Part shown: positions 34,897-44,311 of the stretch, piece after piece | Layout: the number at the start of each line of letters is the position of its first letter | How positions within the stretch are numbered: position 1 is the stretch's first letter | From: Paenibacillus periandrae | GTDB taxonomy: Bacteria > Bacillota > Bacilli > Paenibacillales > NBRC-103111 | Length of the DNA stretch: 64,000 nucleotides | Direction: 5' to 3' | NCBI RefSeq assembly: GCF_022458865.1 | Contig: NZ_JAJNMU010000009.1 | Location: forward strand, 124,001-188,000 | Translations under genes and position numbers: made by a program | The notes under the pieces: generated by a model | Databases searched by the model: none | What the model was told of the DNA's origin: nothing | The model's input: the letters and a program-made list of their open reading frames with translations, nothing else

Positions 34897-37551
34897 ATGA
34901 ATCGACCTCTCGTAGTATGTACGCTGCTGTGGATTAGCGGTTATGCATTGGCATATTTATTCAGTCTTGATTGGTTATCTCTATATGTAAGTTTACTATT
35001 AGCAATAGCTATGATTATATATTGGGTTCTGGGCTTGAAATTCAGAATAGGCGTATGCGCAGTACTGCTTGTGTTGATTGGCGCAGGCTATTATGAGAAT
35101 TATGACCAATCCAATCGCAGTGATATTTCAATGCCGCGTGATGCAGAAGGAGCTGGAGAAGCCAGCATGATTCTGGCAGGCTTCATTGCATCGAGAGTAG
35201 AGGTTGACGGGGATAAAGCATCCTTTACTTTAATGGTTGAAAGCAAACAACAGGAGACAAGGGTGGATGAGCCCAGTAAGCTTGACGTAAAACCTAAGCG
35301 TGTAGAAGAACCGATAGCTGTAAATGTTAAGCTGTTAACCCGCGAGGAGCAGCAGCGTGCCTATTCCTGGCAGAGGGCAGATCGAGTCGTTCTTCAAGGG
35401 GTGGTCAAGCTCCCAGCGGAAGCACGGAATTTTGACGGATTTGATTATCGCGACTACTTGAGGCTGCAGCATATTCATTGGATTGTGAGTGTTAAAGGGA
35501 TTGCATCCATGCAGGTTACACAGCCACAAACATGGACTCTGGATTCTCTATTACGCTGGAATGATCAATTTCGAATGATTCTCGCGCAACGGATTTCAGA
35601 TATATTCCCTGCTGCTCAGGGAGGATTTATGCAAAGCATGCTGATCGGTTTAACTGATGATATGGACCCTGTTCAATTTCAGCAATTTTCACAGCTTGGA
35701 TTAACACACATTTTAGCGGTGTCCGGATTAAATGTTGCGGTATTTCTTGCTTGTTTGCTATGGGTATTGCGTAAATTACGTTTTACGAGAGAGACCTGCA
35801 TCCTTACAGCTATTGCACTGATGCCGCTATACATTGCTCTAACTGGGGGCTCGCCATCTATTGTTCGCGCAGGATTAATGGCGATGATCGGTTTATATGC
35901 GGCGTATCGTCATACATTAAAGGACGGCTTGCACTCCGTTCTATTTGTTGGTTTTGTCATGCTGTTATGGGATCCCTATTACTTACTGGATGTCAGCTTT
36001 CAGCTCTCATTTTTGGTAACCATAGGGTTAATTGTCGGAGTACCGCCTGTTAACACCATTATGCCTATCCGTTCGCAGCTATGGAAAAATACACTTTCGA
36101 TCTCGTTAGTGGCTCAATTGATTTCTTTTCCGGTATCGATTTATTATTTTAATCAACTATCGCTGCTGTCGCTGGCAGCCAATTTGTGCCTGGTCCCTGT
36201 GTTTAGTATGGTCACGATGCCGGGAGGCACTGCAGCTTTGGTTATCGGCTTCATCTATGTGCCTGCAGGTCAGGCGTTGGCTTGGCTTGTCGCCAAGGTC
36301 AACGATTGGGTGTTTCTCGTCGTTTCGATCTCCAGCAAATGGGATGGCTTTCAAACAATTTGGCCAAGCCCCAGTATAGGTTGGATGGTTGGTTACTATA
36401 TAGTTCTCGCTTTTCTGGTAGCGATGCTTATTCGTTTGAAAAACGAACATCATAAAGCAGCTGAGCCTATGCTGAAGGCTGTACGACCCGGCTGGTACCT
36501 TGAAAGAAATGGCCAAATGAAGTGGAATTGGATGAAGAAAAAATTGCCGCTGCCTCTGGCAAGCATAAGCTTGATTGCCCTGTTGGTATATGCCTATATT
36601 CCTGACCGGTGGCATTCAGTCGGGGAGGGGCATGTGGATTTTATCGATGTGGGTCAGGGGGATAGCATATTAATACGTTCACCGATAAGTCGCAGTGTAA
36701 TTTTGATTGATGGTGGTGGAACAGTAAGCTTTCATAAACCGGGAGAGGAGTGGAAGCTGCGCAAAAATCCGTATGAAGTGGGAGGCAAGCTGCTTGTACC
36801 TTTATTAAAAAAACGCGGCATACAGCAGATTGATTATTTAGTCATCTCCCATGAGGACGCCGATCATATCGGTGGCTTGCAGGCAGTATTGGAGCAAATA
36901 CCGGTAAAGCAGCTTGTGTACAATGGTACATTCAAACCCGGCCCATCCGTAGAAAAATTGTTCCAGACTGCCTTGGATAAACAAGTGAAGCTTGTTAAAG
37001 CCAGTGCCGGAAGCACACTAAAAATAGATGCGGCTACGGAGCTATTGGTGCTGCATCCAATACCGAGCACTGCTGCAGAGGGACTGCGTATTGAGAAAGA
37101 GCAAAATGGCCAGTCGGTTGTGTTCATGATGCGTATGGATAACACAAGATGGCTATTTACCGGAGATATGGATCAAGCTGCCGAAACGGCTGTAGCACAA
37201 ATGACAGCTGCTGCCAAGCCCATTGACACCCGTGCGAGTAGCCCCCATGCTGCCAAGGAGATGCCGCTTAATTTGCATGAATTGATGATGCAGGGGCCTA
37301 TTGATGTGCTCAAGGTTGCGCACCACGGAAGCAAGACTTCTACGTCCAATACCTGGCTTCAGGCCTATCCACCTAAAATGGCGGTTATATCAGTCGGTGC
37401 AACCAATGTTTATGGTCACCCGCATCCTACCGTTGTAGAGCGTCTGCAGCAGCATGATATTCAAATCGTACGCACAGATAAAATGGGGGAAGTGCAAATG
37501 TTGATTCATAACGGAGAGATAAAGGTGAGGACAAAGCTTGAAGTGAACTGA
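34897..37551 (+). CDS. comEC: ComEC, DNA internalisation channel protein
   Basis: Polytopic membrane protein that carries single-stranded DNA into the cell during transformation. 884 residues: N-terminal membrane helices, an OB-like extracellular domain, the Competence domain with about seven helices (FMQSMLIGLTDDM, LTHILAVSGLNVAV, LTGGSPSIVRAGLMA), and a C-terminal metallo-beta-lactamase domain (DVGQGDSILIRS, SHEDADHIGGL, HHGSKTSTS) that may degrade the non-transferred strand. The metal ligands look complete. GGAGGAGG precedes ATG. A terminator 37 bp upstream implies its own promoter or readthrough from the comE operon. Confidence 0.96.
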   Translation: MNRPLVVCTLLWISGYALAYLFSLDWLSLYVSLLLAIAMIIYWVLGLKFRIGVCAVLLVLIGAGYYENYDQSNRSDISMPRDAEGAGEASMILAGFIASRVEVDGDKASFTLMVESKQQETRVDEPSKLDVKPKRVEEPIAVNVKLLTREEQQRAYSWQRADRVVLQGVVKLPAEARNFDGFDYRDYLRLQHIHWIVSVKGIASMQVTQPQTWTLDSLLRWNDQFRMILAQRISDIFPAAQGGFMQSMLIGLTDDMDPVQFQQFSQLGLTHILAVSGLNVAVFLACLLWVLRKLRFTRETCILTAIALMPLYIALTGGSPSIVRAGLMAMIGLYAAYRHTLKDGLHSVLFVGFVMLLWDPYYLLDVSFQLSFLVTIGLIVGVPPVNTIMPIRSQLWKNTLSISLVAQLISFPVSIYYFNQLSLLSLAANLCLVPVFSMVTMPGGTAALVIGFIYVPAGQALAWLVAKVNDWVFLVVSISSKWDGFQTIWPSPSIGWMVGYYIVLAFLVAMLIRLKNEHHKAAEPMLKAVRPGWYLERNGQMKWNWMKKKLPLPLASISLIALLVYAYIPDRWHSVGEGHVDFIDVGQGDSILIRSPISRSVILIDGGGTVSFHKPGEEWKLRKNPYEVGGKLLVPLLKKRGIQQIDYLVISHEDADHIGGLQAVLEQIPVKQLVYNGTFKPGPSVEKLFQTALDKQVKLVKASAGSTLKIDAATELLVLHPIPSTAAEGLRIEKEQNGQSVVFMMRMDNTRWLFTGDMDQAAETAVAQMTAAAKPIDTRASSPHAAKEMPLNLHELMMQGPIDVLKVAHHGSKTSTSNTWLQAYPPKMAVISVGATNVYGHPHPTVVERLQQHDIQIVRTDKMGEVQMLIHNGEIKVRTKLEVN

Positions 37552-37582
37552 TAAAGGGTTAATATGATTCTATATACATAAA

Positions 37583-37611
37583 CAAAAAACTCGCTCTGAT
37601 TTTGAGCGAGT
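37583..37611. terminator. Terminator between comEC and the DUF2264 gene
   Basis: Perfect 8-bp stem ACTCGCTC / GAGCGAGT. On the minus strand it is followed by a run of T (37583-37588 on plus as A), ending the DUF2264 gene; on plus it may end comEC. Confidence 0.8.
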
Positions 37612-37623
37612 CCCTTTCAATAA

Positions 37624-38769
37624 TTAACCTTTCAAAGCCTTGTCAATCGGAATTTCTTGGCCGGCCCATGCCTTCTTTCCTGTCCAGTCTGCTTGTCCCT
37701 GCCAAAAAGGATCAGACGCACTTAATCCCAGTGGCAAAAATACGGCAGAACATAAATACAGGCTGCCTGTAGATATATACGTCTCGCCAACCTCCGGTTG
37801 ATGGCCGCAGAATCCGATAGTCAACCAGCCATTCTCATCAAATGTACCAGGAGCTTCAATCATCCGTCGAATAACCGCAGTTAATGCGCAGCGAACTTGT
37901 GCTGGCTCTATACTGTCATCCAGCTCATTGCGCAGCGCGATTTGACTCAAAACCTGGAAAGCGCCAAATCGATAGGCTAGTGAGCGACCGTGTGTCGGAA
38001 ACGTGCCCTCAGGTGAAATCAGGCGCTCTTGTTGAACAGCATAACGTTGGGCTCGCTTCACGATGCGTTCTTGTAATGCAGCCCAAGCCTCATCTTCACC
38101 GGCAACAGCTTCAATGATATCAACCAGCATGGGTTGAATGACAAAACTGTTGTAATAATCCGCATGATACTCCGGCCCGTCCCCATAGATGCCATCACCT
38201 TTATACCATTGTTCATGCTGCCTGATAGCATAATCGACACGCATCCGATCCCAATCTTCACCAGCATGGAAAAGAGCGGTTTCAATCATCGCTGCGAACA
38301 AGAGCCAGTTGTTAAACCCCGGCTTGCGTGTCCGGGTTGCTTTCAAAGCTGCAACTACTTGCTGTTGTACTCGTGGCTCCAGCTTTTCCCATAGCTCTAT
38401 GGGAGCCCGTAAAATGGCATGAGCCAAAAACGCCGCGTCCACAATAGGCTGATAACCTTCGGAAAAATTCATGAAATCAGGAGAGGAGGGATCTGTACCC
38501 GCATCAATGGCTTGTCTGGCAAGATCGGCGTAATGCTGTCTCAAACGTCCTTCTTCACCCTCGCGGCTGCCAGTTTCGAGCCAAGGTGCCATTCCTGTTA
38601 ATAAGCGGGCTAATGCCTCTAAATGCGTATACATAGGCCTGTCATTGGTTTTTCCTTCGACGGGCATTTTTTCTTTTAGCTGACGGTTGGTCAAATGATA
38701 CAGCACGGGTTGTGCAATTCGACTTAAAGTATCTATCCAATAAATTCGATCTTCCTGAGCTTCCGGCAT
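37624..38769 (-). CDS. DUF2264 domain-containing protein
   Basis: A 381-residue DUF2264 protein, predicted alpha/alpha-barrel, with family stretches RIYWIDTLSRIAQPVL, NNWLLFAAMIETALF, GDGIYGDGPEYHADYYNSF and SPEGTFPTHGRSLAYRFGAFQ. Relatives are linked to sugar or polysaccharide use, but the activity is not established. Start at ATG 38769 with GGAGGG 9 nt upstream; upstream in-frame codons have no site. It stands alone between comEC and the sigma factor gene and has no sugar transporter neighbour, so its pathway is unknown. Confidence 0.85.
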   Translation of the reverse strand: MPEAQEDRIYWIDTLSRIAQPVLYHLTNRQLKEKMPVEGKTNDRPMYTHLEALARLLTGMAPWLETGSREGEEGRLRQHYADLARQAIDAGTDPSSPDFMNFSEGYQPIVDAAFLAHAILRAPIELWEKLEPRVQQQVVAALKATRTRKPGFNNWLLFAAMIETALFHAGEDWDRMRVDYAIRQHEQWYKGDGIYGDGPEYHADYYNSFVIQPMLVDIIEAVAGEDEAWAALQERIVKRAQRYAVQQERLISPEGTFPTHGRSLAYRFGAFQVLSQIALRNELDDSIEPAQVRCALTAVIRRMIEAPGTFDENGWLTIGFCGHQPEVGETYISTGSLYLCSAVFLPLGLSASDPFWQGQADWTGKKAWAGQEIPIDKALKG

Positions 38770-39125
38770 GATGAGATTCCCTCCAACATAGTTTCGACAA
38801 TTAAGTTCTCTTTTGATCATTTTATAACAAAAAGATACATGGGTCATTGGTGAACATGACAATTATCTTTGTGTAAAAATTATATAGTTTCATTTTCTAG
38901 CACAAATATTGGGAGCTAGGGTGTTTCTGGGTAAGTTCTATAAGGGAGAAAGTGTATAAATCTATATATTAGTTGTTGGCAGGCAGCTTGTTGAACGTGT
39001 ATAGTTTGTATGTTGCAGGCAACTAATCACTTAAAATCAAGACTTCCATTTCAGCCAATAACTGCTGGAGTATACCTTCGCACTTAAATTTGATATTCTT
39101 AATACAACTAATTATATTTTTGTTG

Positions 39126-39154
39126 TGCAACATTATTAATTATAGTTTCGTTTA
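39126..39154 (+). promoter_or_regulatory. ECF-type promoter upstream of the sigma factor gene
   Basis: TGCAAC (39126-39131), 17-nt spacer, CGTTTA (39149-39154). This has the shape of Bacillus ECF promoters (an AAC-type -35 and CGT-type -10) and suggests autoregulation by the following sigma factor. Its predicted start near 39161 leaves a short leader that still contains the ribosome-binding site. The rest of 38770-39125 is AT-rich and must hold the DUF2264 promoter; I see no other feature. Confidence 0.6.
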
Positions 39155-39180
39155 TATAGTTGCAAGAGAGGGGGATCCCA

Positions 39181-39738
39181 GTGGTAGCGCCAGATTTGAT
39201 CAAGGCTGCCCAGTCGGGCGATCGCGACGCTCTAATTACCCTGCTGCGTGAGATTGAAAATCATGTTTACCGAACTGCATATTACATTTTGGGTAATGAG
39301 CAGGACGCCTTGGATGCCGCGCAGGAAGCTTTGATACGCATTTATACAAAAATAAATTCTTATGAAGAAAAGGCGCAATTCAAAACGTGGGTCCAGCGCA
39401 TTGTTACCAATTTGTGTATAGATAAATTCAGGAAAAACAAGCCTACTGTTTCCATTGAACAGTTTGATTTGACCTTTACAGAAACAAAGACAGTTGAACA
39501 AGAGGTTATGTCCGCATATATTGCCGAAGATATTAAAGAGGCCATTGATAAACTGCCGGAACATCATCGATCAGTCGTCGTGCTTAGGTATTTGCAGGAT
39601 TTTTCCTACAATGAAATTGCCGAATCACTTGATTTGCCCATCAACACGGTTAAATCCTATTTATTTAGGGCTAGGCAGCAGTTGCAAACGTTGTTGCAGG
39701 ATTACAAAAAAACATCAACCGAATCGACCCGGGGATGA
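39181..39738 (+). CDS. ECF RNA polymerase sigma factor (SigW/SigX-like)
   Basis: A 185-residue extracytoplasmic-function sigma factor: region 2 (VYRTAYYILGNEQDALDAAQEALIR, FKTWVQRIVTNLCIDKFR) and region 4 (IDKLPEHHRSVVVLRYLQDFSY, then the helix-turn-helix SLDLPINTVKSYLFRAR). I use GTG 39181, 6 nt after GAGAGGGGG; TTG 39160 lies upstream of the site and at the predicted transcript start. The next gene encodes a zinc-binding anti-sigma factor, so it should respond to envelope stress through release from that partner. Confidence 0.93.
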   Translation: MVAPDLIKAAQSGDRDALITLLREIENHVYRTAYYILGNEQDALDAAQEALIRIYTKINSYEEKAQFKTWVQRIVTNLCIDKFRKNKPTVSIEQFDLTFTETKTVEQEVMSAYIAEDIKEAIDKLPEHHRSVVVLRYLQDFSYNEIAESLDLPINTVKSYLFRARQQLQTLLQDYKKTSTESTRG

Positions 39739-39838
39739 GCAGATAACGGGCTTGATTTTCAAGCTTAGTCGGTATGCTGCGTAGCGTTGTGCACTGTCAC
39801 ATATCAGTTGTGAATCTTTTAGAAAGGTAGTGTGCGGG

Positions 39839-41275
39839 ATGAATTGCCAAGAGGTGATCGAACTGATGCAGAGATATCTCGATCAAGATCTCGATAAAAT
39901 AGAATATAATCAAATGCTCGATCATATACAGGATTGCCCGGAGTGCTCAGAATTGTTTGAGCGATTATTAAATGTATCCGAGCAATTGGAAAGCTTGCCT
40001 AAGGTTACGCCTGCGTTTAGTCTGGTAGATGCGATTCTGCCTAAGCTGCAGCAAATGGATATGGTGTCAACTCCTTTGACAATGGAGGATCATGCTGCAT
40101 ATGCAGCCCGCGACATCTCATCCCCTGTTCCAGCAGAGCTGCCATCCTCAGCTGCGCAGACTGTGCGCAAAGATACTGTACCTGTAAGTCGAGCTACAGA
40201 TTGGCGTAGTCGGACACGTGGCTTTGTTTCAGCTAAAATCGTTGGTGGTGTAGTTGCCGCTGGTTTGATTCTCGGTTTCTTTGTTTTCAATCAGCAAGAG
40301 CAGAGCAATATGCAAAATGCTGATAGCGCCCTAATGGCTCCGAAATCCGCCTCAACGAGCAGCGCAAGCTCTAGGGAAAAATCTGCAGCTCCTGCAGCGT
40401 CAGGCATGAGTGATTCCAAAAGTACGGCTCCTACGGATATCGCTTCAGATGTTAACGGCAATGCGCAGGGACTTCAGCAAGAACAAAGCAGTGCGTCCCA
40501 ATCTTCTAAAGATTTGGTTACTCCATCCGTAGCTCCGACTACGAGTACGCCTGCTAGCAACTCAACGCCAGCACCGAACATGGGCTCCAATAAGATAGGA
40601 GGCGCGGTTCCACAGACATCCAGTCCAAAAAGCCCGGCAGCCGACAGTCAGATCATGACTCCTCCAAGCACAGGTGAGAGTACTTTATCGAAATCTTCGT
40701 CCACTCCGCTGCAAGCGGGCACAGGAGACGGACAACTGAAAGAACCTCTAACCTTTGGAGCACAGCAGCCAGCGGCTAAAGCGGATAACCCAACTGCCAA
40801 GGCGATTGTTCCGCAGGCAGAGACGCCACGCAGCAGCTTGGCAGCACCAGGTTTATTCGGTGGTAATGCAGCATCTTCGGCTGCATCCGATAAAAACTCT
40901 GGCGCTGGGTCAGGAGAGGTTGCCCAACCAAGCACCGGCAACGCAGCTTCAGCCAATGAAAGTAATGCGGCCAAATCCAAAATAGGTGAGGCGCCAGCTG
41001 CGGATCAAAGCTTCTCGTTCATGCAAGCTCAAGCAGCCAGCAGTCTTGCTGCTGCTGACAAGACGTACACGGCTGCCATTAGCGAGAAGCGAGTCGTTAT
41101 AAGTGATAAGAATGGAAAAAGCATCTTTACATCGATGAATGTAGCCGCGGATACCGAACAAATTACATTGATGGAATGGACGACTGATTACAAGCTGACC
41201 TATCAGATAAGCAATCCAACCAGCACAAGGACTTTCACTATCAACGCTGTAAGTCGATCGGAAGCAGCCAAGTGA
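39839..41275 (+). CDS. Zinc-finger anti-sigma factor with long extracytoplasmic region
   Basis: A 478-residue membrane anti-sigma factor. The cytoplasmic ZAS domain has the His-x3-Cys-x2-Cys motif (His29, Cys33, Cys36 in DHIQDCPEC). Residues 131-150 form a single transmembrane helix. Residues about 155-395 are Ser/Ala/Pro/Thr-rich and probably disordered, and a small folded C-terminal domain (ITLMEWTTDYKLTYQIS) ends the protein. Typical RsiW is about 200 residues, so the external part is unusually long. Start at ATG 39839, 8 nt after AAAGGTAG. It lies 100 bp after the sigma gene, presumably cotranscribed. Confidence 0.88.
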   Translation: MNCQEVIELMQRYLDQDLDKIEYNQMLDHIQDCPECSELFERLLNVSEQLESLPKVTPAFSLVDAILPKLQQMDMVSTPLTMEDHAAYAARDISSPVPAELPSSAAQTVRKDTVPVSRATDWRSRTRGFVSAKIVGGVVAAGLILGFFVFNQQEQSNMQNADSALMAPKSASTSSASSREKSAAPAASGMSDSKSTAPTDIASDVNGNAQGLQQEQSSASQSSKDLVTPSVAPTTSTPASNSTPAPNMGSNKIGGAVPQTSSPKSPAADSQIMTPPSTGESTLSKSSSTPLQAGTGDGQLKEPLTFGAQQPAAKADNPTAKAIVPQAETPRSSLAAPGLFGGNAASSAASDKNSGAGSGEVAQPSTGNAASANESNAAKSKIGEAPAADQSFSFMQAQAASSLAAADKTYTAAISEKRVVISDKNGKSIFTSMNVAADTEQITLMEWTTDYKLTYQISNPTSTRTFTINAVSRSEAAK

Positions 41276-41429
41276 CCATTTACAAATATTTCGTATTCAA
41301 GCCAACACACATTGTTCTTCACTTGCGTATGATAGGTTAGGTTGGAAATGAAATCATAACGTCGTATGACCACTCGGGGAACGGTTTCTAGAGCCTTAAC
41401 CCGATTGTTTATATAGATGGGCTTGGCAG

Positions 41430-41475
41430 CAAAGGGATGATGTCTGAACCGTAAGGTTTTGACGGAATCCCTTTG
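41430..41475 (+). terminator. Probable hairpin terminator upstream of holA
   Basis: CAAAGGGAT (41430-41438) pairs with ATCCCTTTG (41467-41475), with an inner AACC/GGTT hairpin, followed by TTGTTGTT. The T run is interrupted, so the call is moderate. The rest of 41276-41528 shows nothing else clear. Confidence 0.5.
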
Positions 41476-41528
41476 TTGTTGTTACAATGCTCATATAAAC
41501 AGGCTTAGAGAGAAATGGGTGAGCAGCA

Positions 41529-42548
41529 ATGGATTTCAAGACCGCGTTAAGGAGTATTCAAAAAGGTGCATTTGCGCCGCTGTATGTGTGTTACGGTACA
41601 GAGGGCTATTTAATTCAGGAATTTTTACAGAAGCTGACGAGCCGTCTTATTGATCCACAGGATGCAGCGTTTGCTGTATCCAGGTATGATTTGACAGAAA
41701 CCTCGATAGATAGGGTTATAGAAGAAGCTGAGGAGTTACCCTTTATTGGGCCAAGAAAGTTGATCGTAGCGACAAACGCACTGTTTTTGACAGGGTCCAA
41801 GGACAGCTCAAAGGTTGAACACAGTCCCGAGCGGCTGCTGGAATATTTAAAATCCCCTGCCGATTTTTCCGTTATCGTTCTAACAGTAAGTGCTGAAAAG
41901 CTTGATGAACGCAAGAAGCTTGTGAAATCACTGAAGGAAAAAGATTATTTGATATCATGCGCTGCTTTATCGGCAGACGATCTGGGACAGTGGGTGAAGG
42001 GAGAGGCTGACAAGGTCGGCATTTCTTTTGCACCTGGTGTTCAGGATCAATTTATTATGTATACGGGAACGAATCTGCAGGCTTTATCGAGTGAGTTGGA
42101 TAAATGCGCTATGTATATAGGGCGCGGCGGCACGATAACGAGTGATATATTAGAGCAATTGGTGACGCGAAGCATTGAACAAAATATTTTTCTGCTGATT
42201 GAGCATATAGTACAGCTTAAACTGGACAAGGCCTTCACGATGCTGGCTGAGCTTCTGCGGCGCAAGGAAGAGCCTATTAAGATCATGGCTTTGATAGCGA
42301 GACAGTTTCGTATCATGTACCAGGTAAAGGATTTGCAGCAGCAAGGCTACTCACAGCAGCAAATTGCATCGCAGATCAGTTTGCATCCTTATGCAGTCAA
42401 GATCGCAGCCGGACAGAGTAACCGCTTCGAGGTCAGTCAGCTGTTACATATTTTAGATCAATTATCTGATCTTGACTATCAAATGAAAAGCGGTAAAATC
42501 GATAAAGCAATCGGTCTGGAGCTTTTCTTGTTAAAGCTCGTTGCTTGA
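41529..42548 (+). CDS. holA: DNA polymerase III delta subunit
   Basis: Clamp-loader subunit that opens the beta sliding clamp. 339 residues with the AAA+-like fold: PLYVCYGTEGYLIQEF near the N-terminus, EELPFIGPRKLIVATNA, and the C-terminal SQISLHPYAVKIAAGQSNRF and KSGKIDKAIGLELFLLKL segments. Its convergent pairing with rpsT matches B. subtilis yqeN. Confidence 0.95.
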   Translation: MDFKTALRSIQKGAFAPLYVCYGTEGYLIQEFLQKLTSRLIDPQDAAFAVSRYDLTETSIDRVIEEAEELPFIGPRKLIVATNALFLTGSKDSSKVEHSPERLLEYLKSPADFSVIVLTVSAEKLDERKKLVKSLKEKDYLISCAALSADDLGQWVKGEADKVGISFAPGVQDQFIMYTGTNLQALSSELDKCAMYIGRGGTITSDILEQLVTRSIEQNIFLLIEHIVQLKLDKAFTMLAELLRRKEEPIKIMALIARQFRIMYQVKDLQQQGYSQQQIASQISLHPYAVKIAAGQSNRFEVSQLLHILDQLSDLDYQMKSGKIDKAIGLELFLLKLVA

Positions 42549-42687
42549 AGCGAGTGCCGGATTTATAAGAAAAGCTTCTGTTCGAAGCCTATTCGATGAA
42601 GATACATCCGTGTTATAAATGTAGCTTTTCCTGCGAGATAAGAATCGTCCAGCTTTGCTGAAAACATATAAATTCTTATCTCTTCAA

Positions 42688-42723
42688 AAAAACGACCTGC
42701 CCCCAAAGGAGTGGTCGTTTTTA
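42688..42723. terminator. Bidirectional terminator between holA and rpsT
   Basis: AAAAAACGACC / GGTCGTTTTT stem with A and T runs on either side, serving convergent holA (plus) and rpsT (minus). Confidence 0.85.
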
Positions 42724-42741
42724 TTTGTTCGCATTGGTTAA

Positions 42742-43014
42742 TTAAGCTTGTGCTGAAAGCGCGTTAAGTCTTTTCGCTAAGCGGGACTTTTTACGGGCTG
42801 CGGCATTTTTATGGATTAAGCCTTTGGACGCTGCTTTATCCAGCTTTTTGCTGGCAGTGACCAGGGCTGCAGTTGCTGTTTCCACATTGCTGCTAGCAGC
42901 AGCTGTTTCAAAGCTCTTTACTGCTGTGCGAAGGTTTGATTTCTGGGATGCGTTGCGTAGACGACGCTTCTCATTGACTTTCACTCTTTTAATCGCGGAT
43001 TTAATGTTCGGCAT
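42742..43014 (-). CDS. rpsT: 30S ribosomal protein S20
   Basis: A 90-residue, Lys/Ala-rich, all-helical protein of the 30S body. [21 protein letters not shown] and the C-terminal [20 protein letters not shown] are diagnostic. AGGAGGTGA precedes ATG. It is transcribed alone on the minus strand from its own promoter, opposite to gpr. Confidence 0.98.
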   Translation of the reverse strand: MPNIKSAIKRVKVNEKRRLRNASQKSNLRTAVKSFETAAASSNVETATAALVTASKKLDKAASKGLIHKNAAARKKSRLAKRLNALSAQA

Positions 43015-43090
43015 TGACGTTCACCTCCTAATACAACTTGCATCAACCATAGTGCTTGTTTGAAAGATCCTTTTGTTGACAACTCTAGAT

Positions 43091-43119
43091 ATTCTAACAC
43101 GGCCCATATCAAATTGCAA
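43091..43119 (-). promoter_or_regulatory. Sigma-A promoter of rpsT
   Basis: On the minus strand: TTGCAA (43119-43114), 17-nt spacer, TAGAAT (43096-43091), with an extended -10 TGT before it. The leader to the ATG is about 70 nt. Confidence 0.85.
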
Positions 43120-43150
43120 TAGATCAATCCGCAACGATTCCGACAATTGT

Positions 43151-43181
43151 TGCATAAGGCTGCCTGTACATTCACACACTA
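43151..43181 (+). promoter_or_regulatory. Forespore (sigma-G/F type) promoter of gpr
   Basis: TGCATA (43151-43156), 18-nt spacer, CACACTA (43175-43181). This closely follows the known sigma-G pattern (TGnATA, about 18 nt, CATnnTA), and gpr is a forespore gene in Bacillus. Confidence 0.75.
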
Positions 43182-43212
43182 CGGGCATAGCTATGTAAAA
43201 GGAGATGTCAGC

Positions 43213-44205
43213 ATGGATCTAAGCGCATATACAATTCGTACGGACCTGGCTTTGGAGGCGCATGATATGGCTTCAAATTCAGGCAAGGCAATCCCCGGTG
43301 TTCATATGTCATCAGAAACGCATGAAGGAATCACGGTTAGTACCACCGATATTACGTCTCAGGAGGGCTCTGCTGCATTAAGCAAGCTGCCTGGACATTA
43401 TATTACCATAGAAGTGCCTCAATTAAGAAAAAAAGACAGTGTACTCCAGGATCGTGTTGCAGCTGTCTTTGCCAAAGAGTTCGAATCCTTTTTGGCCAAG
43501 CTCCAAATCGATTCGATGTCAAAGGTATTGATTGTGGGCTTGGGGAATTGGAACGTCACTCCAGATGCTCTGGGACCATTAGTCGTAGAAAATGTGATGG
43601 TCACCCGCCACTATTTTGAGCTAATGCCCGGAGAGGTGAGTCCGGGTTACCGTCCTGTGAGCGCTATAGCGCCTGGTGTTCTGGGTACGACAGGAATTGA
43701 GACCGGTGAAATTATTCAGGGAATCGTCGAAAAATCAAAGCCGGATCTGGTCATTGCCATCGATGCACTAGCCTCGCGTTCTCTGGAGCGAGTGAATACG
43801 ACCATCCAGATCGCGGATACAGGCATACATCCGGGATCTGGGATTGGCAACAAACGTAAGGGCTTGACATTGGACACACTCGGAGTACCTGTCATTGCTG
43901 TGGGAGTGCCAACCGTCGTGTTTGCTTCCACCATTGTGAATAATGCGTTTGAGCTGATGCACAAGCATTTTCAGCAGCAAACCGCTCATACGGGTGAAAT
44001 TCTTGGTCTTTTGGACCAAATGAAGGAAGATGAGCGACTGCTGCTGGTTAAGGAAGTGTTAAGTCCATTGGGACACGATCTGTTGGTCACCCCAAAGGAG
44101 ATTGACGAATTTATTGAGGATATTGCCAATATTATTGCCAGTGGCTTGAATGCCGCCCTGCATGAGGTCGTCGGGATGAATAATGTAGCCGCCTATACTC
44201 ATTAG
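43213..44205 (+). CDS. gpr: Germination protease GPR
   Basis: Aspartate-type spore protease that starts the breakdown of small acid-soluble proteins on germination. 330 residues, made as a zymogen; the IRTDLALEA stretch near residue 10 resembles both its own processing site and SASP cleavage sites. Motifs GLGNWNVTPDALGPLV and DALASRSLERVNTTIQIADTGIHPGSGIGN are diagnostic. Start at ATG 43213 with AAAGGAG upstream; the longer frame from 43147 contains the promoter. Expressed from a forespore-type promoter. Confidence 0.96.
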   Translation: MDLSAYTIRTDLALEAHDMASNSGKAIPGVHMSSETHEGITVSTTDITSQEGSAALSKLPGHYITIEVPQLRKKDSVLQDRVAAVFAKEFESFLAKLQIDSMSKVLIVGLGNWNVTPDALGPLVVENVMVTRHYFELMPGEVSPGYRPVSAIAPGVLGTTGIETGEIIQGIVEKSKPDLVIAIDALASRSLERVNTTIQIADTGIHPGSGIGNKRKGLTLDTLGVPVIAVGVPTVVFASTIVNNAFELMHKHFQQQTAHTGEILGLLDQMKEDERLLLVKEVLSPLGHDLLVTPKEIDEFIEDIANIIASGLNAALHEVVGMNNVAAYTH

Positions 44206-44234
44206 TCTATTATGATTGTATGGAATGACATGAC

Positions 44235-44280
44235 AAAACGCCAAGCCTGCGGCCGGAATAACGCATAGCTTGGCGTTTTT
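44235..44280. terminator. Bidirectional terminator between gpr and the chemoreceptor gene
   Basis: 12-bp stem AAAACGCCAAGC / GCTTGGCGTTTT with a TGCG/CGCA inner helix, and a T run on plus. Confidence 0.85.
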
Positions 44281-44311
44281 AGGTATACATGGAAATTTAC
44301 TGCTGCTGAAA

